A DNA stretch of 64,000 bases, from positions 4,836,001 through 4,900,000 of the forward strand of contig NZ_CP013747.1 of NCBI RefSeq assembly GCF_001484605.1, written 5' to 3'. Under the pieces are notes generated by a model that had not been told where the DNA came from, ran no database searches, and worked only from the letters and a program-made list of their open reading frames with translations. Position 1 is the first letter of the stretch; the number at the start of each line of letters is the position of its first letter. Origin of the DNA: Pseudarthrobacter sulfonivorans. GTDB lineage: Bacteria > Actinomycetota > Actinomycetes > Actinomycetales > Micrococcaceae. Position numbers and translations under genes: made by a program. This document shows, piece by piece, positions 51,591 to 60,465 of the stretch.

Positions 51591-53219
51591 ATGACAAGGA
51601 CAACCGCAGTGGAGGCGTTCGAGGCCATCAAGGCTTCTGTCGCTGCGCTTGCTCTGGTGATCCCTGGCGCAGGCCCCACCGGTCAAGGGGAACAGGATCC
51701 GCTGCGGCATCAGTCTGACGGCTGGCTGGACACCCTCGCGGAGGCTGCCCGGCTGCAAGCTGCCGCGGCTGCCCTGGTAGTCCACGCCGCCGCCGGGTTC
51801 GCTGACACTACGCGGGCGATGGCCTCCCTGAATTCGCTGCCACAGGGCCTCATCGCGCAGGACATGGCCGTGGTCTCCGAGGTCGCGTGCGTCTTGACGG
51901 TCAGCGAACGGACGGCCGGTGCGCTTCTGTCCGAGGCCCACGAACTGACAACCACCCTCCCGCTGACGCTGGCCGCCCTGCAGGACGGGAGCATTTCGTG
52001 GCAGCACGCCCGGGCCATGGTCGACGAAACCGCGAACTTGGACCCCGCCGGCGCCGCCGCGTTGGAAGCCCACTTTCTGGACCCCGACGTACCCAACCCT
52101 GCACAGGGCTGCCCCGCGGGGGAACTCGCGCCGTCCAGGTTCCGGCACAAAGCCCGGACCTGGCGCGAACGCCACCATCCGGACAGCATCGAAAAACGCC
52201 ACACCAAAAGCGCCCTGGACCGCCGGCTGGAGTTCGCCCCGGACCGGGACGGCATGGCCTGGCTGAGCGCGTACCTCCCCGCGGACCAGGCGGCCGGAAT
52301 CTGGGACCGCACCACCACGGCGGCCCGCGCCCTCCAAGGACCCCATGAGGACCGGAACCTGAGCCAAATCCGCGCCGACGTGGCCGCCAAGTGGCTCCTT
52401 GGCGGCACTGCGGAGCGCGTGACGTCACCGTCGGCGCAGGTGCTCGTGACCGTGCCGGTGTTCGCCCTCATGGGCCTCACCGACGAACCCGCAATGCTCG
52501 ATGGGTAAGGCCCCATCCCGGCGTCGATGGCCAGCCGTCTGATGGCCGAAAGTTCCTCGTCGTTCCACCGTGTCTTGACTGATCCCCGCGACGGGGCGCC
52601 GCTGGAGATCGGACGGACCAGCTACCGCATCCCCGTCAGCATGCGGCAATGGCTCCGTCTGCGGGACGGGAAATGCCCGTTCCCTGGCTGCAGCAACCAG
52701 TCTCTGGACAATGAGGCCGACCACCTCCTCGCCTGGGCCGGCGGCGGCACCACGGGCATCATTAACCTCGGGCAGCCATGCCCCAAGCACCACAGGCTGA
52801 AACACACCAGCGGCTGGACACCCACTGGGGCGACCACCGACAAGCCACCCGGCTGGATTTCACCGACAGGCCGTCAGTACGCCAGCGAACAACAGGACTG
52901 GGAACCACCGGATTGGCCACCCGAAATCCTGAACCAACTATGGCACCGGGAACTTGGTCCTACCCTGCCCGGAGACTCCCTGCCGGGCGAACGGGTTGAA
53001 GGTCAGCGCCCGGTCGATCCCATGCCGGAGTGGGTCTGGCTGCAGTGGCCGCTCGACGATCCTGCCCCGGACGAGCTGCCGCATGACCTGTTCCCACCTG
53101 ACGAGCTTGAACCATGTCTTGGTGCGGCCAGGCCTGAAGATCCCCTTCCGGCTTGGAGCCGGCAACAGGCACCAGTCGACGAACCATGGCCGGAGTGGGG
53201 CGTCCCTCAGATGGTCTAG
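51591..53219 (+). pseudogene. DUF222/HNH endonuclease gene interrupted by one in-frame stop
   Basis: The two open segments are in the same frame and together make a normal DUF222 plus HNH protein of about 540 codons. The break is TAA at codon 306 (52506-52508) inside the motif LDG-stop-GPIPAS, where the family has Tyr (GYGPI); a single TAC or TAT to TAA change explains it. The HNH part is intact: CPFPGCSNQSLDNEADHLLAW, then CPKHHRLKH. A restart at ATG 52527 could make the nuclease domain alone. These genes are multicopy in actinobacteria; their role is unknown. Confidence 0.85.
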
Positions 53220-53284
53220 CTCCTCCGGGGCTCGGCTGCGGCGTCGGGACCGGACGTTCCAGTCCGCGTATGCAGCAATCACCG

Positions 53285-54220
53285 CTACTGCCGGTCAAGC
53301 GCGTCTAGCAGCCGTTTGACCGAGCCTCCAAGGTTCCATTCGACGGCGAGACGCTCCAGTTCGGCGCGCGATTCCCCGTCGACGGGGTGAAGCTGCGCAC
53401 CCGCTTCCTCGAGGGTGGGAAGCTTGAGGTTGCGCACAATTTTCACCACCGTTGGCGCGACCGTCAGGTAGTCTGCGGCCGCGGCGAGCTTTGACCGCAC
53501 GGACGCGGATACCCCGCCTCCCCCGTCGGCGGCTGCAGCGAGCAGGTTCTCCAGTGTGCCGTACTCGCCCAGGAGCGACGCGGCGGTCTTCTCGCCGATG
53601 CCGGCAACGCCTGGCAGCCCGTCGGAGGCGTCGCCGCGAAGGGTCGCGTAATCGGCATACTGTTCGGGCAGCACGCGGTACTTCCCGACGACGACGGCGT
53701 CCGTCACGACTTCGAGGTTCCTCATGCCCCGCGCGGTGTAGATCACCCGGACCTGACGGTCATCGTTGACGGTCTGGAAAAGATCACGGTCGCCGGTGAC
53801 CACATCCACGGGTAGGTCCGCGTGGCTGGCATAGGTCCCGACGACGTCATCGGCCTCGTGTTCCGCGGCCCCCACGATGGCGATGCCGGCGAGCTCGAGC
53901 ACGCGGCGGATCATCGGAAGCTGCGCCTCGAGCGCGTCCGGGACGACCTCGACGTCAGGGGCATCCGACACAAGCTCGGCAACCCGGTGCGACTTGTAGG
54001 TCGGGATGAGGTCCACGCGCCACTGCGGACGCCAGTCGTCGTCCCAGCAGGCAATCAGATGCGTTGCCCCGTATTCCGTGGTGAGGCGGGCGATCATGTC
54101 CAGGAGACCGCGAACCGCGTTCACCGGCGTTCCGTCAGCACGGCGGATCGTGTCCGGCAAGCCATAAAAGGCGCGAAAGTACAGTGACGCAGTATCAAGC
54201 AGCATCAGGCGGTGTGGCAT
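53285..54220 (-). CDS. Stand-alone 5'-3' exonuclease (FEN-like, PolA N-terminal type)
   Basis: A 311-residue flap-endonuclease-fold nuclease, a paralogue of the N-terminal domain of the PolA in this window. LMLLDTASLYFRAFYGLP at the start, AAEHEADDVVGTYA near residue 120, VDVVTGDRDLFQTV near residue 145 and DGLPGVAGIGEKTA near residue 205 hold the acidic metal ligands and the helix-hairpin-helix. It should process flaps or RNA primers. The start is ATG 54220; a GTG five codons upstream is possible. Confidence 0.9.
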   Translation of the reverse strand: MPHRLMLLDTASLYFRAFYGLPDTIRRADGTPVNAVRGLLDMIARLTTEYGATHLIACWDDDWRPQWRVDLIPTYKSHRVAELVSDAPDVEVVPDALEAQLPMIRRVLELAGIAIVGAAEHEADDVVGTYASHADLPVDVVTGDRDLFQTVNDDRQVRVIYTARGMRNLEVVTDAVVVGKYRVLPEQYADYATLRGDASDGLPGVAGIGEKTAASLLGEYGTLENLLAAAADGGGGVSASVRSKLAAAADYLTVAPTVVKIVRNLKLPTLEEAGAQLHPVDGESRAELERLAVEWNLGGSVKRLLDALDRQ

Positions 54221-54290
54221 ACCTGATCCTGACACGGAAGCAGCTGCCGGGCTACGAGCATTTACCAGCGACAGAACGCTCCCTTGGGGT

Positions 54291-54296
54291 TAGGAT
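54291..54296 (+). promoter_or_regulatory. Possible -10 element of the 54350 small gene
   Basis: TAGGAT, 54 bases before the TTG start. No clear -35. Confidence 0.3.
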
Positions 54297-54349
54297 GCCT
54301 CTATCGGTTCAAGCAGCGGGCCAACCTTCTGTGTTTGTGAGGTTTCCCC

Positions 54350-54526
54350 TTGGCCGAAGATGCACCGGTAAAGACCGCACCCCGCGTGCCCTTGAAGCAG
54401 GCTTCGGACCCGCACGCGCCGCCACGTCATCACGACGACGACCGGAACGGCCCCGCCGCAGCAGCTGACCGGAAAGCTGCTCCCAACCACTATGGCTTCG
54501 ACCCGGAGCACTGGCCGGGCCCCTGA
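54350..54526 (+). CDS. Small His/Asp/Arg-rich hypothetical protein, 58 aa
   Basis: A TTG start with a GAGG site eight bases upstream opens 58 codons. The peptide is hydrophilic, with RHHDDDRN in the middle and a C-terminus FDPEHWPGP. Composition suggests an unstructured cytoplasmic protein. A 6-bp stem (CCGGGC/GCCCGG, 54515-54532) spans the stop. No family recognised. Confidence 0.5.
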   Translation: MAEDAPVKTAPRVPLKQASDPHAPPRHHDDDRNGPAAAADRKAAPNHYGFDPEHWPGP

Positions 54527-54573
54527 GCCCGGGTGGTGTCATGCGATGAGCGCGCGAACTCCAGGCTGATGAC

Positions 54574-55389
54574 ATGCCCCACCTCAGCGTCAACGGTGTT
54601 GATCTCTACTACGAAGAGAGCGGCCAAGGGACACCAATACTAGGCGTGCACGGAACACCCAGTTCGGCTGTGATGTGGGCGGACGCCGCAACCGAACTCG
54701 CCCGGCATGGCCGCTGCATCATCTACGACCGCAGGGGTTTCCACCGCAGTGCCCCGCCGCGGCCGTTCGCGACCTTGGACCTGGTGGATCATGTCGACGA
54801 CGCAGCGGCAGTCCTGGCGGCGCTCCATGCCGGGCCGGCAATCGTGATCGGCCGCAGCACAGGCGGCCTGATCGCCGTCGAACTTGCCCGCCGTTTCCCG
54901 GACAAAGTCAAAGCCCTGGTCCTCCTGGAACCGGCGTTGTTCACCATCGCTCCGGATGCGGACGCCTGGGCCCGCGGCCTGCGCCGCCATGTGCTTGAGC
55001 GCACGAACGGTCAGCCCGGGCTTGCCGCCGAGGTTGTAATCCGGGAAGCCCTTGGGGAGGCGACATGGGAGTCGTTTCCCCCCGGGCTCAAACAGATGTT
55101 TGCCGGCACGAGCCACGCTGTCCTGGCCGAAATCAACGGCCACGGCCTGGATCTCAGCGACGATGCTTTGGAACTGAACGAGGAGCAACTCGCCGGGATC
55201 CGCCGGCCCGCCCTGATCGTCTCCGCCGAGGACTCCCCCGAGGCCTGCCGGTCCGTGAACGCAAGGCTGTCGGGTGCGTTGCCCTTTACCCATACGGTTC
55301 TGGTCCCGGGCGGGCATCTCATTGATCCCGCCCATCGGGCTGTCCTGGACTTCATCGACCGCAACGCCGGACCGGACCCTTGGGCCTAG
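54574..55389 (+). CDS. Alpha/beta-hydrolase
   Basis: A 271-residue hydrolase. GVHGTPSSAVMW near residue 25 is the oxyanion loop, IGRSTGGLIAVELA near residue 92 the nucleophile elbow, and VPGGHLIDP near residue 248 the catalytic His. RRGFHRS sits between as usual. It is of the general esterase/lactonase type; substrate unknown. CAGGCT six bases before the ATG could be a leaderless -10. It is followed by the phosphatase gene 63 bp downstream. Confidence 0.85.
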   Translation: MPHLSVNGVDLYYEESGQGTPILGVHGTPSSAVMWADAATELARHGRCIIYDRRGFHRSAPPRPFATLDLVDHVDDAAAVLAALHAGPAIVIGRSTGGLIAVELARRFPDKVKALVLLEPALFTIAPDADAWARGLRRHVLERTNGQPGLAAEVVIREALGEATWESFPPGLKQMFAGTSHAVLAEINGHGLDLSDDALELNEEQLAGIRRPALIVSAEDSPEACRSVNARLSGALPFTHTVLVPGGHLIDPAHRAVLDFIDRNAGPDPWA

Positions 55390-55452
55390 AAAGGTTGCCT
55401 TGATTCTCGCGGCTGCCCGGACCGTGCCGGCCGTCAGGGCAGAATAGACAGC

Positions 55453-56037
55453 ATGACCCTTACGACCTTCGCCCTGATCCGCCATGGCCAGACAGACTGG
55501 AATGCGCAGCGTCGGCTCCAGGGAGCCACCGACATTCCGCTGAATGACGTCGGCCGCGGCCAGGCACGCGACGCCGTCGACGTCCTGTCAGACTACGAGT
55601 GGGATGCGATCGTGTCCTCGCCGCTTAGCCGCGCCGCGGAAACCGCCAGCGTGATTGCGGACGGGCTGGGGCTGAGCGTTACGCGGCACATTCCGGCGCT
55701 CGCCGAACGCAGCTTCGGACCGGCAGAGGGGTTGCATGCCGGCCCCGAGCTGGAGGCCCTGCGCATACCCGGTGGTTACCGCGGCGCCGAAAGCGAGGAA
55801 GACGCGGCCGCGCGCGGGTTGGGTGCACTGGAAGCGCTAGCCGAAGAATTCCCGGCCCGCCGCGTCCTTGTGGTCGCCCACGGCACACTCCTCCGGGTGA
55901 GCCTTAACCGCGCCATCGGCCGCACATTGCACAGGATCGACAATGCGGTGCTGAACCTGGCCCACTACCATGCCACCAAGGGCTGGCACCTCGAATACTT
56001 CAACGGTGAGCGCGTAGTCGCTGCAGCCCAGGGCTGA
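55453..56037 (+). CDS. Histidine phosphatase (phosphoglycerate mutase-like)
   Basis: A 194-residue member of the histidine phosphatase superfamily. LIRHGQTDWN at 7-16 contains the phospho-acceptor His, SSPLSRAAETA near residue 55 the Arg, AERSFGPAEG near residue 80 the acidic residue, and VVAHGTLLRV near residue 138 the second His. It is the broad-specificity phosphatase type (PhoE/GpmB-like). Substrate unknown. Confidence 0.9.
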   Translation: MTLTTFALIRHGQTDWNAQRRLQGATDIPLNDVGRGQARDAVDVLSDYEWDAIVSSPLSRAAETASVIADGLGLSVTRHIPALAERSFGPAEGLHAGPELEALRIPGGYRGAESEEDAAARGLGALEALAEEFPARRVLVVAHGTLLRVSLNRAIGRTLHRIDNAVLNLAHYHATKGWHLEYFNGERVVAAAQG

Positions 56038-56042
56038 TAAAC

Positions 56043-56348
56043 CTAGGCGTCCGCCGTAACCTCGAACGTTTGGATGGTCCTGCGCTCCAGCCGCGGAATG
56101 ATCTGTGCAGCCCCGATCCGCTCGATGTGTTCATATTCGCGGTGGGCGGCAAAACCGGCGGCATCCGTGTAGCGCTCCAGGATTACGATCTGCGCGGGGT
56201 CCTCCACGCCCTGGAAGAACTCGTAGGAAATGTTGGCCTCCTCCATACGCGTGGCTGCGGCCATTTCGCCCAGCAGGCCCAGGACCGTTTCCGTTTCTTC
56301 CGGTTTCACCTGGTAGCGGACTACCACTTGGAAGTACGTCTCTGACAT
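56043..56348 (-). CDS. Antibiotic biosynthesis monooxygenase (ABM)-domain protein
   Basis: A 101-residue ferredoxin-like-fold protein of the ABM/YgiN family. VVVRYQVKPEETETVLGLL at the start and ILERYTDAAGFAAHREYEH near residue 60 match the family, including the conserved His region. Members oxidise quinols or bind small aromatic or heme-like ligands; the substrate is unknown. The start has an AGGAA site. It converges with the phosphatase gene with a 5-bp gap. Confidence 0.85.
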   Translation of the reverse strand: MSETYFQVVVRYQVKPEETETVLGLLGEMAAATRMEEANISYEFFQGVEDPAQIVILERYTDAAGFAAHREYEHIERIGAAQIIPRLERRTIQTFEVTADA

Positions 56349-56466
56349 ATCGGCATTCCTCGCTGTGGAAAATATGGGCTACTCCACTCTATTGCTTGCC
56401 GCACGGACCCATAAGCCGCCACCACAAGGGCGTAAGCCAGAGTCGCCGGCCGGCGCCACGGTGGTC

Positions 56467-56495
56467 TTGACCGTGACATCGGCGCTGGATAGCGT
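56467..56495 (+). promoter_or_regulatory. Two-box leaderless promoter of the 56503 reductase gene
   Basis: TTGACC (56467-56472), 17 bases, TAGCGT (56490-56495), seven bases, then ATG. Spacing is ideal for a leaderless message. Confidence 0.65.
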
Positions 56496-56502
56496 CGCGA
56501 CT

Positions 56503-57042
56503 ATGAGCACCATCTTTGGCGGCATGGCGGTCAGCCTCGATGGCTACATCCGTTCAGAGAGTGGGGACCTGTCATGGCTGAACGATGCCATGGCCAACAA
56601 TGAGGATTACGGATTCGAGGCAACTGAGCGCAGAACCGGAGCCTATGTCATGGGTGCCAATACCTACCGGGAAATGGCGGCAATGGGCGGCCGGGGCTCC
56701 GCGGTTCCCACGTATGTTCTCTCCCACGATGAAACTCTGACCACGGGACGGAACACGCACCTGTACTCCGGCGATTTACGCGATCTTGTCGCCCGGATAA
56801 AGCCCGCCGTCCCTGAAGAGAAGGACATTTGCGTGTTCGGCGGCGGTCAGCTCATCACTGAATTCATCGAGTTGGGTCTGCTGGACGAACTGGCCGTCGC
56901 CGTCGTGCCGGTCATCCTCGGCGGCGGAGTGCCGTTCTTCGGCAGGATCAGCGAATGGAAAAAGCTTGTGCTCCGGGAGTGCCGCTCCTTTCCGTCCGGC
57001 ATCGTGCTGCTGGACTACCAACTGACCGGCCCCACCGGCTAA
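56503..57042 (+). CDS. Dihydrofolate-reductase-like (RibD C-terminal domain) protein
   Basis: A 179-residue RibD_C/YwjB-type reductase-fold protein, paralogous to the 30129 gene. GGMAVSLDGYIRSESGDLSWL at the start, VMGANTYREM near residue 50, CVFGGGQLITEF near residue 112 and VVPVILGGGVPFF near residue 135 are the family motifs. NADPH use is expected; the substrate is unknown. The upstream frame is open but the leaderless promoter favours this ATG. Confidence 0.85.
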   Translation: MSTIFGGMAVSLDGYIRSESGDLSWLNDAMANNEDYGFEATERRTGAYVMGANTYREMAAMGGRGSAVPTYVLSHDETLTTGRNTHLYSGDLRDLVARIKPAVPEEKDICVFGGGQLITEFIELGLLDELAVAVVPVILGGGVPFFGRISEWKKLVLRECRSFPSGIVLLDYQLTGPTG

Positions 57043-57102
57043 CGGGAACCGGCGCGGCCGAACGAAACGGAAGCTGCCCTATTCAACTCAACCCCGGCCA
57101 GC

Positions 57103-57108
57103 TACACT
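57103..57108 (+). promoter_or_regulatory. Probable -10 element of the rsgA leader transcript
   Basis: TACACT lies 58 bases before the leader ORF. TTCAAC 15 bases upstream is a weak -35. Confidence 0.35.
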
Positions 57109-57166
57109 CAGAGCCGAGAGTCCGTGACAGCATCCGGACATCTGGAGAGAAACGGAGGTGGTTTTG

Positions 57167-57247
57167 ATGACTGCTACAGCCCAGCGCCCAGAGCGCCCCG
57201 CACGCATCAAACCAATCACCACCGTCTCCAGCATCCGCACGGCGTAA
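57167..57247 (+). CDS. 26-residue leader ORF upstream of rsgA
   Basis: ATG 57167 follows a near-perfect GGAGGT at seven bases and opens 26 codons to TAA. The peptide is basic: it begins MTATAQRPERPARIKP and ends SIRTA. The strong start site contrasts with the weak TTG start of rsgA. The final codons contain GTCTCCAG, which can pair with segments on either side (see findings). A regulatory leader peptide or small protein is possible; conservation is untested. Confidence 0.45.
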   Translation: MTATAQRPERPARIKPITTVSSIRTA

Positions 57248-57301
57248 GCGCCCAACACAGCAACGGACAGGCCTAATGGCCGCAGGGCTGCGCTGATTCC
57301 G

Positions 57302-57328
57302 GAGTCTGGAGACCTCTCCCGAGGACTC
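57302..57328 (+). promoter_or_regulatory. Stem-loop before the rsgA start
   Basis: GAGTC (57302-57306) and GACTC (57324-57328) enclose GGAG/CTCC (57308-57311 and 57316-57319). The 3' arm adjoins the rsgA GAGG binding site, three bases before the TTG, so the stem could limit initiation. Confidence 0.4.
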
Positions 57329-57331
57329 ACC

Positions 57332-58522
57332 TTGAATAATTCCTCAGGCACCAGCCTGGACAGCTACTCCCCATCAACCTCCGACTCGATCCCCGGCCCC
57401 GAAGGGCCCACAACGTACGGCTACTCCCCCGCCGTCGCCGGTTATTTTGACGCCCACCAACCCCAACACCGGACCCGCCACCAAGCGAACCAACACAGCG
57501 AGCGCGGACGGGTGGTGCGCCTGGACCGCAACCTCGTGCTCACAGCGGTCGGCGGCGAACTTCTCCACCTGCCGTACCCGCTCGACGCCGGCGTTCCGGT
57601 CACCGGCGACTGGGTCTGGATCGGGCCCAACCGCGCGGGCGGCCGCCAGATCACCGGGATCCTCCCGCGCCGGTCTGAGCTCAGCCGGAAGCGCGCCTTT
57701 GAAGATTCTTCGGAGGCGCAGGTGCTGGCCGCGAACATGGATGTGGTGGGTGTGGTGGTCCCGGTGGACCGGCCGCTCACGCACAACCGCCTCGAACGCA
57801 CGCTCGTTGCAGCCTGGGATTCCGGCGCGGTTCCGCTGGTGATCATCACCAAAGCCGACCTTGCGGACATAGCGGACGACGTCGTCGGGAAGGTCATCCT
57901 GCAGGCGGCGGGCGTGGACGTGGTCACCACGTCAGCCGAGAACGGCGACGGGATCGATGCGCTGCTGGAGCACCTGCCGCCGCACGGCACGCTGGTCCTC
58001 CTCGGCCCGTCGGGCGCCGGCAAGTCCACGCTCATCAACGCGCTGGCGGGTCGCGACGTCCAGCACACCGGTGAGGTCCGGTCCGGTGACTTCAAAGGCA
58101 AGCACACCACCACGTCGCGCGAACTCGTGCCGCTGGCGAACGGAGCCGTCCTCATGGACACTCCGGGCGTCCGGGGATTCGGATTGTTCGACGCCGGTGA
58201 AGGCCTTGGTGAGATGTTCGGGGACGTGGAGGAACTCGCCGGCCTGTGCCGGTTCGCTGACTGCGCCCATCAGCAGGAGCCCGGCTGCGCCGTGCAGGCG
58301 GCTTTGGCGGACGGGACACTCGATGAGCGCCGCTGGCTGAGCTACGGCAAACTCCAGCGCGAACTCGCCGCCCTGGCCCGCCGCACCGATGCCGCCGCCC
58401 GCCGGGCCTACCAGCGCGAGTGGCACCAGAGGGTGGTGGTGGCAGGGAAATCGCAGCGTTCCGCAGAGCGTGACAGCTCCGAGCGGCGGGAGGAGCAACG
58501 GTCCAAACGTAAGCGGCGCTGA
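57332..58522 (+). CDS. rsgA: Small ribosomal subunit biogenesis GTPase RsgA
   Basis: RsgA is a circularly permuted GTPase that checks late 30S maturation. The 396-residue protein has an OB-fold near residues 55-115 (RGRVVRLDRNLVLTAV), then G4 ITKADL near residue 173, G1 LGPSGAGKSTLIN near residue 228, G2/G3 HTTTSREL and MDTPGVRGFGLF, and a C-terminal zinc site CRFADCAHQQEPGCAV with Cys-x5-Cys-x-His-x5-Cys spacing as expected. The C-terminus is very basic. The start is TTG 57332 after GAGGA. A 26-codon leader ORF and a stem-loop precede it. Confidence 0.95.
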   Translation: MNNSSGTSLDSYSPSTSDSIPGPEGPTTYGYSPAVAGYFDAHQPQHRTRHQANQHSERGRVVRLDRNLVLTAVGGELLHLPYPLDAGVPVTGDWVWIGPNRAGGRQITGILPRRSELSRKRAFEDSSEAQVLAANMDVVGVVVPVDRPLTHNRLERTLVAAWDSGAVPLVIITKADLADIADDVVGKVILQAAGVDVVTTSAENGDGIDALLEHLPPHGTLVLLGPSGAGKSTLINALAGRDVQHTGEVRSGDFKGKHTTTSRELVPLANGAVLMDTPGVRGFGLFDAGEGLGEMFGDVEELAGLCRFADCAHQQEPGCAVQAALADGTLDERRWLSYGKLQRELAALARRTDAAARRAYQREWHQRVVVAGKSQRSAERDSSERREEQRSKRKRR

Positions 58523-58526
58523 GCAG

Positions 58527-60089
58527 TCATTGACCCTGATCGCGCACTGTAGGATCCGACGGCGGCGGGGGTCCATCCGGCGGCGGGCCCGCCGGCGGGG
58601 CCGAGGCAGGCAGCCTGGCGCCTTCGCCGGTGCCTGGCTGCCACGCCTGGAGTTCTGATGGGCCCTGGTCCAGGCGGAACGGCGGATATTCATCGCGCAT
58701 CAGGGCTGCGTAGGTGATGACGCGGTAGATCCAGCGGTTGAAGCCCATGAGAAGGTCGAACAGCGGGCGCTGGTAGCGGCCGCTGAACAGCAGTATTACC
58801 GCCGCAACAAGGACGAGGAAGCCGAACAGCGAAAATCCCGTCCCGGTCTCGTACCTGATCCCTGAGGTCTGGGGGTCGGTCCAACGGACGGTGCTGGTGC
58901 CGGTCAGCGCAGCAATGATCACGAAGTGCGGTAGTGCCAGGAGCCACCACTTGACCAGTACAAGCCCCCGGGACAGCCGTTCCGGGTAGTCCACTTCGAA
59001 ATCAGCAGGATAGTCCGTACTGGCAAGGGTGAAGGGCGGATACCTGTCCGTGCCCAGCGCCCAGTAGGTGTAGAAGGCCACCCGCCAGCCCCAACGCAGG
59101 ACTCCAACGTTGAAGTTGAACAGGGAACGTGGATAGCGGCCCGTAAAAAGGATGGCGAACCCGGCAATGATGGTGACCACCACAAACGCGAACCACAGGA
59201 AGAAGAGTACAAAAAAGTGCGGGATGGCCAGGAACCACTTCACCAGCCACATCCATCTGGAGAGCACCGGGTCGAGTTCACCGCGAAGCCGCGCCGGGTA
59301 CGGCGACAGCCCGGCGGCAGCCTGGGCGCTTGGAGCCTGGCTGGCGGGGCCCTGGTAGGCGGACGGCGTTGCGGCGCCGGGATACGCGGCCGGCACCGCA
59401 GCGGTGGGTGACGGTGTGTGCCTGCCCAGCCCCTGGGCGCCAAAGATCAGTAGTGGCACGCCGAGAACCAACAGGATGACGCCCGCTGTGAGCAGGCCGG
59501 CGGCAATCGGGCCGAAAAGCTCGGACCGGAACCCGGCCTGCAGATCCGCCGAAACTCCGGCGCTGGCATCCGCGTTCATAACCACCACAGACCAGTCCCC
59601 TGCCTCGATTTTCCAATCCAGGTTCCGTTCGCCGCTGCCCGCTGTGGAAGCCGCCCAGAAGTCCTGGTCGGCGGGGACTGACAATTGGGTTGTGCCCTGC
59701 ACCTCGCGGTACTCGGCGCGGAACGGCCGGAACTCCACATCCCGCAATTCGGAGTAGTTGGAGCCGGCGAGGTAGCGGTCAACGTCCGCCCTGGGCGCTA
59801 TGCCGACAAAAATGTCTTTGCCTGTATTGGCAGACTCAGCCCCTATCCGGATGCTGCCCACGTCGAAGGGCAGGGGTCCGGGGTAGGAGTCCCCTCGCAT
59901 GTTGTCCGCCCTGGCGGAAACGATGGCTGTGGAATCGACAGCAAAGCGTTCCCTCGGAGAGGTGAGGTAGCCGCCGTCGTCCTGGAGCGAGTTGACCCAC
60001 GAAGCGCCAATTCCCCCGAAGAGCAGCCCACCGCCCAGCATCGATAACAAAATGCCGAGAATGAGCATTGTGATGGAACGAGCGCGCAT
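58527..60089 (-). CDS. DUF4389 membrane protein
   Basis: A 520-residue membrane protein. An N-terminal helix (residues 5-27), an extracytoplasmic domain to about residue 200, a second helix near 205-225, a Pro/Ala/Gln linker, then two tandem DUF4389 modules, each with GRYPRSLFNFNVG or GRYQRPLFDLLMGFNRW followed by YPPF. The C-terminal tail is Pro-rich. Function is unknown. ATG 60089 has GGGAGG six bases upstream. It converges on rsgA with 4 bp between them. Confidence 0.85.
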   Translation of the reverse strand: MRARSITMLILGILLSMLGGGLLFGGIGASWVNSLQDDGGYLTSPRERFAVDSTAIVSARADNMRGDSYPGPLPFDVGSIRIGAESANTGKDIFVGIAPRADVDRYLAGSNYSELRDVEFRPFRAEYREVQGTTQLSVPADQDFWAASTAGSGERNLDWKIEAGDWSVVVMNADASAGVSADLQAGFRSELFGPIAAGLLTAGVILLVLGVPLLIFGAQGLGRHTPSPTAAVPAAYPGAATPSAYQGPASQAPSAQAAAGLSPYPARLRGELDPVLSRWMWLVKWFLAIPHFFVLFFLWFAFVVVTIIAGFAILFTGRYPRSLFNFNVGVLRWGWRVAFYTYWALGTDRYPPFTLASTDYPADFEVDYPERLSRGLVLVKWWLLALPHFVIIAALTGTSTVRWTDPQTSGIRYETGTGFSLFGFLVLVAAVILLFSGRYQRPLFDLLMGFNRWIYRVITYAALMRDEYPPFRLDQGPSELQAWQPGTGEGARLPASAPPAGPPPDGPPPPSDPTVRDQGQ

Positions 60090-60366
60090 GGGAGTCCTCC
60101 CTCGTCGTCGTTTTCCGGTTATTTGGGCGCCGGCCCGCCCCGCTTCAGTCCCGCCCGAGTCCTGCCTGAGTGCACCACCGTTGCCGGGATTCCAAAACAA
60201 TGACTGCTGGAACATGGGCAGCCCCGGCTGTCTGGGGGGGGCTCGTTCTCTGAAAACCGCCTTCCGATGGAAGGGCATCCACGTGGGCCGGTGGACCGGG
60301 CTGCTGCCGGTGAAAACAGACTACGCCTGCAGGGGACGGCCATCTAGGTTCCGCGTTGACTCGTAG
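60090..60366. other. Non-coding stretch upstream of the DUF4389 gene, left flank of the IS
   Basis: No convincing gene. It presumably holds the DUF4389 promoter. A run of eight G lies at 60234-60241. An 8-bp word GGTTCCGC at 60347-60354 recurs at 61710-61717, on the far side of the insertion sequence. Confidence 0.5.
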
Positions 60367-60421
60367 AAGATGCGCGCGTAGTGGGTATCGAAGAATCATT
60401 TGGTAATGCGCGCGTAGCGGG
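60367..60421. repeat. Left terminal inverted repeat of the IS
   Basis: Matches the reverse complement of 61639-61693 over 55 bases with scattered mismatches. The 11-bp words TGCGCGCGTAG are at 60371-60381 and 60407-60417. Confidence 0.85.
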
Positions 60422-60465
60422 GTGTCTGCGGCTGCCGGTTCGCTGGCGGGGGTAGGGCTGCTGCT

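Noticed and set aside
60234..60241. Run of eight G as a programmed or mutational frameshift site
   Set aside because: No coding frame on either side is joined by a shift there.
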